From NCBI GenBank assembly GCA_964588695.1, contig CAZPQK010000001.1, positions 248,001-312,000 on the forward strand: a DNA stretch of 64,000 bases, written 5' to 3'. A program made the translations under genes and the position numbers. Shown one piece after another: positions 52,322 to 59,620 of this stretch. The stretch's first letter is position 1; the number at the start of each line of letters is the position of its first letter. Below the pieces are notes generated by a model. It ran no database searches and was not told where the DNA came from. It was given only the letters and a program-made list of their open reading frames with translations. The DNA comes from CAZPQK01 sp964588695 (GTDB taxonomy: Bacteria; Krumholzibacteriota; Krumholzibacteriia; WVZY01; JAKEHA01).

Positions 52322-52525
52322 CAGTTACCGCCTTATCCCGGCTTTCCGTTTACTCGACGTTCACAAACGACTCACCGACCTTTCACACACACGTTATCGG
52401 CGCGTTGTTATACTTCCCGCATCAAAGCTTAGCGAACGGTCAATAACGCTACGTTGGCACCACCTGCATGTTTCTAAACTGGGTTTGCCGCCCCGCAGTT
52501 GACCTTCGCCGAAGCCGTTGGCAGT

Positions 52526-52570
52526 GCGCCCGAGTGCATGTGGGGGCCATAACGCCCCCACGCTCGGCGC
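52526..52570. repeat. Long hairpin between ppx and miaB
   Basis: The inner stem GTGGGGGC / GCCCCCAC (52540-52547 with 52554-52561) is extended by an outer stem (52526-52534 with 52563-52570, one bulge). There is no T-run on either side. It lies in the 451-base convergent gap 52322-52772, which otherwise holds only the 34-codon ORF. It could help end the polyP operon. Confidence 0.4.
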
Positions 52571-52653
52571 GCGAAGAAGCAACCGTTCTTACGGCAGTTT
52601 ATCGTTTTCAAAGGCAGGTAGTTTTGCGAAGAAACACCCTGGAATGGGCCAGT

Positions 52654-52758
52654 ATGGATTCGAGAACTCGCGTTCTTCACGCAGCGCTCAACACGCTCGT
52701 ACTGTTCTCTGCGATCGCGTTACTAATTCTGACGGTTCGCGACGCGGGCTTGCTGTAG
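52654..52758 (+). CDS. Possible 34-residue single-span membrane peptide
   Basis: A 34-codon frame encodes a short polar start, a hydrophobic stretch (~10-27, 'NTLVLFSAIALLILTV') and a short polar end. This looks like a small transmembrane protein. No strong ribosome site or promoter is visible and it is too short for statistics, so it may be chance. Confidence 0.25.
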   Translation: MDSRTRVLHAALNTLVLFSAIALLILTVRDAGLL

Positions 52759-52772
52759 AAGGAAGGAGTCCG

Positions 52773-54122
52773 CTAGCCAGTTGCGGCGGCGGAATGAACA
52801 ACCCGACCAAAAAGGGTCGCGCCCTGCGATGCCTCGATTACCACATCCGCCAGATCCCCGGCCTCCAGGCCATCGGCGGGTACGATTGTCGTCTTAAAGT
52901 TGTCGGTTCTTCCCATTAGCCGAGTCGGGTCTTTGGGATCGGTCTCCTCAAACAACACCGTCTGAGTTGTGCCAACCATGTGTTGGTTTACTTCGTTGGT
53001 AACCTTCTTCTGAAGTTCCACAAGTTCAACAATGCGCTCGGTTTTGGCCAACTCGGCCACGTCGTCGGGAAGCTTGCGCTGGGCGTAGGTCCCCTTGCGT
53101 TCTGAGTATTTGAAAATAAAGGCGCTGTCGAACCGAATGTCTTCCATCAACTGCCGGGTCTCGCGGTACTCGGCGTCGGTTTCGGTAGGAAAACCCACAA
53201 TGACGTCTGTGGTGATCGCAACGCCCGGAATCGTCGCGCGGATCTCGTCCACCAGATCGCGGTACTGGGCGTTGGTGTAGGTTCTACGCATCAATTCCAA
53301 CACCCGATCGTTCCCCGCCTGCAGCGGCAAGTGAATGTGCTTGCAGATGGCGGGATGCTGAGCCATCGCTCGCAGCAGCTCTCGCGGGAAATCTTTGGGA
53401 TGCGGAGAGGTAAAGCGAACGCGCTCGACACCCTCTACATCGCCAACGGAACGCATAAGGTCGGCGAACGTGGTGTCGCCATGCCGGTATGAGTTCACGT
53501 TTTGTCCCAGGAGCGTTACCTGCTTGAAGCCTTCGCGTACAAGCGATTGAACTTCGCCCACTACCCCTTCGGGGTCACGACTCCGTTCGCGGCCTCGGGT
53601 GTACGGTACCACGCAAAAAGTGCACATGTTGTCGCAACCACGCATAACCGCCAGCCAGGCGTTGACTCCTCCGCTACGAATCGGATCGACGCCGGTGTAG
53701 GTTTCAAACTTGGACAGCTTGAGTTCGGCGCCCTGCCCAGCGCCTCCGCGGGCGGCATCGATTAGGTCGGGTAGCGAGCGATAGCTGTCAGGGCCGCAAA
53801 CAAAGTCCACGTGATCGTGGCCGTCGAGTAAATCCTGCTTGAGGTTCTGCGCCATACAGCCAAGAATACCGATGGTCAGCTCGTCGTCGCCGCGCAGCGC
53901 TTTGGCACGCTTGAGCCGCTGCAGCCGGCCATAGATTTTCAGATGGGCGCGCTCGCGAATCGCGCATGTGTTAAGCAGCACCACGTCGGCCGATTCCATC
54001 GTGTCGGCGAGACCAAAGCCACGCTTCGCGCACAGCGAACGCACGAGTTCGGAGTCGTACTCGTTCATCTGACAGCCGTAGGTTTCGACGTAGACTTTGG
54101 GCGAAGACATAACACTGACCAT
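52773..54122 (-). CDS. miaB: tRNA-2-methylthio-N6-dimethylallyladenosine synthase
   Basis: 449 residues, radical-SAM methylthiotransferase that modifies i6A37 of tRNA. Domains: N-terminal UPF0004 with three cluster cysteines ('TYGCQMNEYDSE', 'LLNTCAIRERAHLK', 'GILGCMAQ'), radical-SAM 'RGCDNMCTFCVVPYTRGRERSR' (C-x3-C-x2-C), and a C-terminal TRAM domain ('TVLFEETDPKDP', 'LMGRTDNFKT'). The start ATG at 54122 follows AAGGAA; an ATG four codons later is possible. The related mtaB is nearby. Confidence 0.95.
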   Translation of the reverse strand: MVSVMSSPKVYVETYGCQMNEYDSELVRSLCAKRGFGLADTMESADVVLLNTCAIRERAHLKIYGRLQRLKRAKALRGDDELTIGILGCMAQNLKQDLLDGHDHVDFVCGPDSYRSLPDLIDAARGGAGQGAELKLSKFETYTGVDPIRSGGVNAWLAVMRGCDNMCTFCVVPYTRGRERSRDPEGVVGEVQSLVREGFKQVTLLGQNVNSYRHGDTTFADLMRSVGDVEGVERVRFTSPHPKDFPRELLRAMAQHPAICKHIHLPLQAGNDRVLELMRRTYTNAQYRDLVDEIRATIPGVAITTDVIVGFPTETDAEYRETRQLMEDIRFDSAFIFKYSERKGTYAQRKLPDDVAELAKTERIVELVELQKKVTNEVNQHMVGTTQTVLFEETDPKDPTRLMGRTDNFKTTIVPADGLEAGDLADVVIEASQGATLFGRVVHSAAATG

Positions 54123-54227
54123 GGTTTGAATTCCTTACCGGTACCGGGACATCGCCCGGGCGAGCTAAGCCGTTAGCTTAGCACATCTTGCGGGACGGGC
54201 CAACCCGCCCGAGGAGGCAACTTCGGC

Positions 54228-55514
54228 ATGCATCGACTGCCCGACGTGCACTTGAACCTAAACGTACGCGGCATGCCCCCGTCGGCTACCGTCGCCATTA
54301 ACGACCGTTCCAACCAGCTTCGCGCCGAAGGGCGGGACGTGTTTAAGTTGGGGCTGGGTCAGTCGCCGTTTCCGGTACCCGAGTCGGTGGTTCAAGCGCT
54401 GCGCGACAACGCCGACCAAAAAGACTACCTGCCGGTGCAGGGCTTGTACGCGTTGCGCGAGGTTATTGCCAACCGACACTGCCGGACTTTCGACATCGAT
54501 GCCGACCCCGATGACATCCTGGTTGGCCCTGGATCCAAGGAGCTGATGTTCCTACTGCAGCTTACTTACTACGGCGATCTGGTAATACCATCGCCGTGCT
54601 GGGTGTCGTACGCGCCGCAGGCTCGCATCATTGGGCGCCAGATTCGGTACTTGCATACGTCTCGCGAGACCGGTTGGCACCCAACGGCCGAGCAAATCGA
54701 TCGGCTTTGCTTTACCGATCCCGGTCGACCGCGGCTACTGATTCTAAACTACCCGTCAAACCCAACCGGCCGCAGCCTTTCGACCACCGAGTTGTCCGAC
54801 CTCGCCGATGTCGCGCGCCGCAACAGCGTGATCCTGCTGTCCGACGAAATCTACGCCAAGACCGACCACGACGGCGTGCACCATTCCATTGCGCCCATGT
54901 ATCCCGAGGGGACAATCTTCAGCGGCGGCCTTAGCAAGTGGTGCGGCGCGGGTGGTTGGCGTCTGGGTATTTTCGCTTTCCCGAAACCGCTGCGCTGGCT
55001 GCTAAAAGGCATGGCGGCGGCAGCGTCGGAGACGTTCACGTCGACAAGCGCTCCCATTCAACACGCGGCTATTACCGCGTTTGCCGAAGGGCCCGACATT
55101 CAAGACTATCTGGTGCATTCGCGACGGGTGCTGGGTGCAATCGGTAACCAGTTGGCGGCGGGTCTGCGCGATGCCGGCGCCGAAGTACTGGACCCGCAGG
55201 GTGGATTCTACTTGTTCCCCGACTTTGAACCCATCGCCGATCGCCTGCGCGCTCGCGGGATCGGCACCAATCGTGAAATGTGTACGCGCTTGCTGGAAGA
55301 CACCGGCGTCGCGATTCTGCCGGGTGCCGATTTTGGTCGACGGCCAACCGAGTTCACGACGCGCCTGGCCTACGTCGACTTCGACGGCGGCGCCGCCCTG
55401 AACGGATCCCGTGAGGTTCCAATGGGTGAGAGTCTGGACGCATCGTGGGTTCGAAAGTTTGCACCGCGAGTGATGGAAGCGGCAGATCGTATTGCGGATT
55501 GGATGAAGGGCTAG
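54228..55514 (+). CDS. Class I/II PLP-dependent aminotransferase (54 kb)
   Basis: 428 residues. Fold-type I motifs: 'KLGLGQSPFPVPESVV', 'YLPVQGLYALREVI', 'ILNYPSNPTGRSLS', 'LLSDEIYAKTDHDG' and the Schiff-base lysine in 'SGGLSKWCGAGGWRLG'. 'GVAILPGADFGR' is near the C-terminus. The residues replacing the usual 'SK-x-x-x-x-x-G-x-R' spacing are standard. The substrate cannot be named. It converges on another aminotransferase gene with overlapping stop codons (55511-55514). Confidence 0.88.
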   Translation: MHRLPDVHLNLNVRGMPPSATVAINDRSNQLRAEGRDVFKLGLGQSPFPVPESVVQALRDNADQKDYLPVQGLYALREVIANRHCRTFDIDADPDDILVGPGSKELMFLLQLTYYGDLVIPSPCWVSYAPQARIIGRQIRYLHTSRETGWHPTAEQIDRLCFTDPGRPRLLILNYPSNPTGRSLSTTELSDLADVARRNSVILLSDEIYAKTDHDGVHHSIAPMYPEGTIFSGGLSKWCGAGGWRLGIFAFPKPLRWLLKGMAAAASETFTSTSAPIQHAAITAFAEGPDIQDYLVHSRRVLGAIGNQLAAGLRDAGAEVLDPQGGFYLFPDFEPIADRLRARGIGTNREMCTRLLEDTGVAILPGADFGRRPTEFTTRLAYVDFDGGAALNGSREVPMGESLDASWVRKFAPRVMEAADRIADWMKG

Positions 55515-56686
55515 CCTTTAAGCAACCCCGCACGCAGTCGGTCCATGCCCTTGCGTACGCGCTCGGGATTTTCGCCAGCGAAACAAACCCGGATGAAGTT
55601 TTCGAACCCCGCGCCAAAGTCGGCGCCGGGCGCGACCGACACGCCGCCGGCAATTAAGTCCTCGATAAGCTGCGCACCGCTGCGTCCGTGCAGATATTCA
55701 CTGGCGTCAAAGAAAAAATAGTACGCGCCCTGCGGTTTGGGAATCGACAACGCCAATCGCCCAAAGGCGTCGTCGCGAACTTCCTGAACGTGCGCCACGT
55801 ACTGCGGCGACCACGATGCACGCCGGCGCACCGGATCCACCATCATTTGTTGCGCCAATGTTGAGGGGCTGTACAACTGGTGCACCATGGTCTTGTTAAG
55901 CGTGCTGATGAGTTCGCGGTTTCCCACTGCATAGCCCAACCGTAGCCCCGCAAACATGTACACCTTAGAAAAGGTAAAAATGCTGACGGTTCGATCGGCC
56001 ATGTCGGCGAGCGTTGCCGGGGTAACGTGCTCGTGCGAGTCGAACGTCATCCCATCGTACGCCTCGTCGGAAATCATCCACAAATTGTTGTCGCGTGCAA
56101 ACCGTGCAACGACTTCCAATTGCTCGCGATTCAATACTTTTCCGCTTGGGTTGTTGGGCGAGTTTACGTACAGCATCGCGGTACGTTCGCTTAGTGCAGC
56201 TTGCAGGCGGAGGTTAAGGTCCAACGACTCGTCGGTAAACAAGTCGGCATAACACGAAACTTCCACTGCACGGGCATTAGCGAGTCGGATCATACCGCAA
56301 TAGAAGGGCCACGACGGGGAGAGGACAATAACCTCGTCTTGCGGATCGAGCAGCGCTTGCACGGCTGCGCTTAGCGCATTGGTCGCACCAGCGGTGACCA
56401 GGATGTTTTCCGGCCCCACACTTAGTGCGTTGTCGGTTGAAACTTTTTCGGCAAGTGCCTCGCGCAGGGGCGCGATACCAAAGGTATCGCAGTAACGGTT
56501 GAAGTCGCGGTTGGAGTTGCGAAACACGGCGTCGACGGGAAGGTTGTACGGCGGGGGCGCGTATGAATCACCGATGTGAAGCTTAACGATGTCGTCGCCG
56601 CGACTGGCCATCGCGCCACGAAAGCGTTCGAACACACTTCCACCGATCGCCTGCGTGCGGTCGGCAAATTCTGGATAGCGCGGCAC
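55511..56686 (-). CDS. Class I/II PLP-dependent aminotransferase (56 kb)
   Basis: 391 residues from a GTG start. Motifs: 'KLHIGDSYAPPPYNLP', 'YVNSPNNPSGKVLNREQLEVV', 'MISDEAYDGMTFDSHEH' and the PLP lysine in 'FTFSKVYMFAGLRLGYAVG'. It follows mtaB by three bases on the same strand and so is probably in its operon. It is clearly different from the convergent aminotransferase (little identity beyond motifs), so this is not a recent duplication. The substrate is unknown. Confidence 0.88.
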   Translation of the reverse strand: MPRYPEFADRTQAIGGSVFERFRGAMASRGDDIVKLHIGDSYAPPPYNLPVDAVFRNSNRDFNRYCDTFGIAPLREALAEKVSTDNALSVGPENILVTAGATNALSAAVQALLDPQDEVIVLSPSWPFYCGMIRLANARAVEVSCYADLFTDESLDLNLRLQAALSERTAMLYVNSPNNPSGKVLNREQLEVVARFARDNNLWMISDEAYDGMTFDSHEHVTPATLADMADRTVSIFTFSKVYMFAGLRLGYAVGNRELISTLNKTMVHQLYSPSTLAQQMMVDPVRRRASWSPQYVAHVQEVRDDAFGRLALSIPKPQGAYYFFFDASEYLHGRSGAQLIEDLIAGGVSVAPGADFGAGFENFIRVCFAGENPERVRKGMDRLRAGLLKG

Positions 56687-56689
56687 CGC

Positions 56690-58006
56690 TTACGCCTCTA
56701 TTTGCGCCAGTTCGGCGATCGCGTGCAGAGGGCGATTCTCTACCGGCACTTCCAGTTCGGAAACCTCTACCTCCGCGAGACGATTGGCCAGATCTTCTGT
56801 GCTGGCGACCGCAACTTTGACATAGTTGTCGGTAAACCCAACCCAGCGGCCGTCGTCGCGGCGCTCCTCAAACAATACGCGTTGGGTCGTGCCAACCAGG
56901 CTACCGTAAAACTCGGCCTTCTTCATTTCGCCCAGGCGATGCATGCGCGCACTACGGTCGCGGATTACGGTCACCTCCACTTGATTGGTCATGTTGAACG
57001 CACTCGTTCGTGGGCGCGCGGAGAAACTAAACACGTGAAGATGCGTAAAAGGCAAATCATGAATTAGTTGGTAAGACTGCTCGAACGCGGCTTCGTCTTC
57101 GCCCGGAAATCCAACGATAACATCGGTACCCAACCCCAGTCCGGGCACACGCGCGATGACCGACTCCAGGTACTCGCGGTAGTCGTCTCGGGTATAGCGG
57201 CGACGCATCGCCGCCAGCACACCGTCATCACCACTCTGCAGGGGAATGTGCAGGTACGGACACAAGACGTCGCCGCGCGCCATTTGGGCGATGATACGGT
57301 CGTCGATCGTGGTGGGTTCGATGGAACTAATGCGAACGCGGTCGATGCCGTCGATATCGCAAAGCATGTCGATAACGTCTGCGAGATTGTGGCTGCCGTC
57401 GGCGTAGGTTCCGATGTTAACACCGGTCACGATCAACTCCCGGTGTCCCGCTGCTGCAAGTGCGTTCGCTTCGCGACGAATGTCAGCGAAGTCCCGGCTA
57501 CGCGCGCGACCACGACTGCGGGGAATGATGCAGAACGCACACACAAAGTCACACCCTTCCTGCACCTTAATATTGGCGCGGGTGCTGCCGATGTAGTAAC
57601 CCGCCTCGGCAATGGTAAACGTTTCGCGCTCAACTCGCCGCGCCACCACTTGCGGTTCGGTAAGCTTTACTGGCTCTGGAATGATCTCTGCCAGGCGCAA
57701 CTTATCCGCTGTGCCGACGATGTAGTCGATTCCGGGGATGGTGCGCAAGTGATCGGCGTCGGTTTGAGCGTAGCAGCCGATGGCGGCGACACACGCATCG
57801 GGATTCTTCCGAATCACCGAGCGCAGCTTGCGGCGACACTTCGACGTTGCCTGCGACGTGAGCGAGCAAGTGTTTACCACGTAGAGATCGCAGTCGCCGG
57901 GATCTTCTGTTACCTCGTATCCGCGCGCGCGGAACTGCGCCTGCAGCGAGGCGGTTTCCGCCTGGTTGAGGCGGCAGCCGAAAGTTTCGAACGCGACTTT
58001 ATACAT
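56690..58006 (-). CDS. mtaB: tRNA (t6A37) methylthiotransferase
   Basis: 438 residues of the MiaB family. N-terminal cluster cysteines: 'TFGCRLNQAETASLQ', 'VVNTCSLTSQATSKCR', 'AIGCYAQTDADHL'. Radical-SAM: 'QEGCDFVCAFCIIPRSRGRARSR'-type motif (C-x3-C-x2-C), then a TRAM domain. The 'GCRLNQAE' start and short N-domain place it with MtaB/YqeV, which methylthiolates t6A37 rather than i6A37. It is the first gene of a minus-strand pair with an aminotransferase. Confidence 0.9.
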   Translation of the reverse strand: MYKVAFETFGCRLNQAETASLQAQFRARGYEVTEDPGDCDLYVVNTCSLTSQATSKCRRKLRSVIRKNPDACVAAIGCYAQTDADHLRTIPGIDYIVGTADKLRLAEIIPEPVKLTEPQVVARRVERETFTIAEAGYYIGSTRANIKVQEGCDFVCAFCIIPRSRGRARSRDFADIRREANALAAAGHRELIVTGVNIGTYADGSHNLADVIDMLCDIDGIDRVRISSIEPTTIDDRIIAQMARGDVLCPYLHIPLQSGDDGVLAAMRRRYTRDDYREYLESVIARVPGLGLGTDVIVGFPGEDEAAFEQSYQLIHDLPFTHLHVFSFSARPRTSAFNMTNQVEVTVIRDRSARMHRLGEMKKAEFYGSLVGTTQRVLFEERRDDGRWVGFTDNYVKVAVASTEDLANRLAEVEVSELEVPVENRPLHAIAELAQIEA

Positions 58007-58111
58007 GTCAGTTTGCCAGGCGAGCTAACTTGTTTGACGTAAACCGTTTGCAATCCAGAGGCACTATAGCAGATTCGTTCCGCCGAATCATCACAGACCC
58101 GATTTAAGCGC

Positions 58112-58140
58112 TTGACCGGGGTGAATAGAAGCACTAATAT
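58112..58140 (+). promoter_or_regulatory. Promoter of the Rrf2-UspA-CBS genes
   Basis: TTGACC (58112-58117), a 17-nt spacer and TAATAT (58135-58140), 18 nt before the ATG at 58159. An AGGTGA ribosome site (58147-58152) lies between, so the leader is very short. Confidence 0.65.
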
Positions 58141-58158
58141 CGGATTAGGTGACCAACT

Positions 58159-58599
58159 ATGATCCATTCTCCAACGTGTGAACATGCCCTCCGCGCCCTC
58201 ATTTATATGGCGTGGAAGGACAAGGGCGGCCCGCAATTGGTTAGGGAAATTGCCGAAGGCGCAGACGTTCCCCGCCAGTCGATGGCCAAGATTCTGCACG
58301 GACTCAAGCGGAGTGGCCTGGTGGCCTCGGTCAAAGGTCCGGGTGGCGGATATACGTTCGCGAAGCCGGCCAATCAAATCACGCTGCGAGAGGTTGTTGA
58401 ATCTGTAGATGGACGGTTTAACCTTAGCGGCGAGTGCATCCTGGGCCTGGACAACTGCAGCGACGAAAACAGCTGCCCTTTGCACACATATTGGAAAGGT
58501 TTTCGGACTCGCTACGTGGAAACCATCGACACGCTGACCCTGCACGAAGCCGCGAAGACCCTGGACCGCAAGCGACACGTCAAAAACATTGGCAAATGA
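58159..58599 (+). CDS. Rrf2-family Fe-S transcriptional regulator
   Basis: 146 residues. The winged helix is at ~8-80 ('EHALRALIYMA', 'VPRQSMAKILHGLKRSGLVASVKGPGGGYTFAKP'). Three cysteines C93, C100 and C106 ('GECILGLDNCSDENSCPLH') match the Fe-S ligands of IscR-type sensors, with a slightly longer first spacing. It probably senses redox, iron or NO. Autoregulation and control of the following UspA and CBS genes are plausible, since the -10 to ATG distance leaves little room other than an operator. No isc or suf genes follow. Confidence 0.9.
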   Translation: MIHSPTCEHALRALIYMAWKDKGGPQLVREIAEGADVPRQSMAKILHGLKRSGLVASVKGPGGGYTFAKPANQITLREVVESVDGRFNLSGECILGLDNCSDENSCPLHTYWKGFRTRYVETIDTLTLHEAAKTLDRKRHVKNIGK

Positions 58600-58669
58600 A
58601 CCACCGTTTTTATTTCGGTGTATAAATGAATGGCTGACCCACTACTAGTTTTTAAAGGAGGTCTAAGAC

Positions 58670-59155
58670 ATGGCAAAGACAGAACGAATCCTGGTACCCA
58701 TGGACTTCTCTGACTTCTCTCTTAGCGCACTAAGCGAAGCCGTCGATCAGGCTCGTGCCCATGACGCGGAACTTCACCTGCTTCATGTAGAGGAACCCAT
58801 TTTCCCCGTCGCGGAGTTGGCCTGGTTCTCGGACTACGAATCCGTTAACGAGGAGAACTTCAAAATGGCGCAACGCGCTATGGACCAGGTGCTGGCCAGC
58901 AAGGTTCCCGCAGGATTGATGGTGACCAGCCACGTGGCCCAAGGCAGCATCACCGACACCATTGCCGACTACGCTCGCGAACACAACATCGACCTGATTG
59001 TCATGGCAACTCACGGACGACGCGGACTGTCGCACGTTTTGATGGGCAGTGTGACTGAAGATCTGATGAAAAACGCGCCATGCCCGATGCTGATCATTCG
59101 TCCCATCGCAAACAAGGCAACCAATTCAACGGTAAACCAAGGAAGTGAGTCATGA
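58670..59155 (+). CDS. Universal stress protein (UspA family)
   Basis: 161 residues. It begins 'TERILVPMDFSDFSLSAL' and ends in the nucleotide-binding loop 'ATHGRRGLSHVLMGSVTE' followed by 'NAPCPMLIIRP', as in ATP-binding UspA. The start has a perfect AAAGGAGGT. A small inverted repeat (caccg/cggtg, 58602-58620) lies between it and the Rrf2 gene. Its stop overlaps the CBS gene start by four bases. It likely serves stress adaptation together with the CBS protein. Confidence 0.92.
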   Translation: MAKTERILVPMDFSDFSLSALSEAVDQARAHDAELHLLHVEEPIFPVAELAWFSDYESVNEENFKMAQRAMDQVLASKVPAGLMVTSHVAQGSITDTIADYAREHNIDLIVMATHGRRGLSHVLMGSVTEDLMKNAPCPMLIIRPIANKATNSTVNQGSES

Positions 59156-59571
59156 AGAAGAACGAACCCATCCGCAACATAATGACGGCTCAAGTAACTA
59201 GCGTGCAACGCGGGCAAAAGCCAAGCGAAGTCAGAAAGCTGTTCGAAAAAGAAGGGTTTCACCACGTGCCGGTTCTCGATGGCGAGTCGCTGGTGGGGAT
59301 GATCAGCACGTCGGACATGCTGCGCATTAGTTACGATGCGTTGGGGGCGGACACCCGCGAGATGGATCAGTTTCTGGATCACAACTTTTCGTTGGACCAG
59401 ATCATGGCGACGGATGTGGTGACGCTAAAAGACGGCGATACCGTTCGCGACGCTGCCGCGGCGCTTGGTAGAGGCCAGTTTCATTCGGTGCCGGTCGTCG
59501 ATCGTGACAAACGACTAATGGGAATCGTTACGTCGACGGATTTGATCAACTACCTCGCGGACAATATCTAG
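59152..59571 (+). CDS. Tandem CBS-domain protein
   Basis: 139 residues made almost entirely of a CBS pair (Bateman module): 'NIMTAQVTSVQRGQKPSEVRKLF' with 'HVPVLDGESLVGMISTSDML', then 'IMATDVVTLKDGDTVRDAA' with 'SVPVVDRDKRLMGIVTSTDLI'. Such modules bind adenine nucleotides and regulate partners. Coupled to uspA (ATGA), it probably works with it as an energy or redox sensor. Confidence 0.92.
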   Translation: MKKNEPIRNIMTAQVTSVQRGQKPSEVRKLFEKEGFHHVPVLDGESLVGMISTSDMLRISYDALGADTREMDQFLDHNFSLDQIMATDVVTLKDGDTVRDAAAALGRGQFHSVPVVDRDKRLMGIVTSTDLINYLADNI

Positions 59572-59620
59572 CCGCATCTCAAGGGAGCCGGGGTGAAGTT
59601 GGCGGCGAACCCCGGTTGCC

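Noticed and set aside
57068..58042. 324-codon plus-strand open frame
   Set aside because: Antisense to mtaB, which shows all radical-SAM and cluster motifs.
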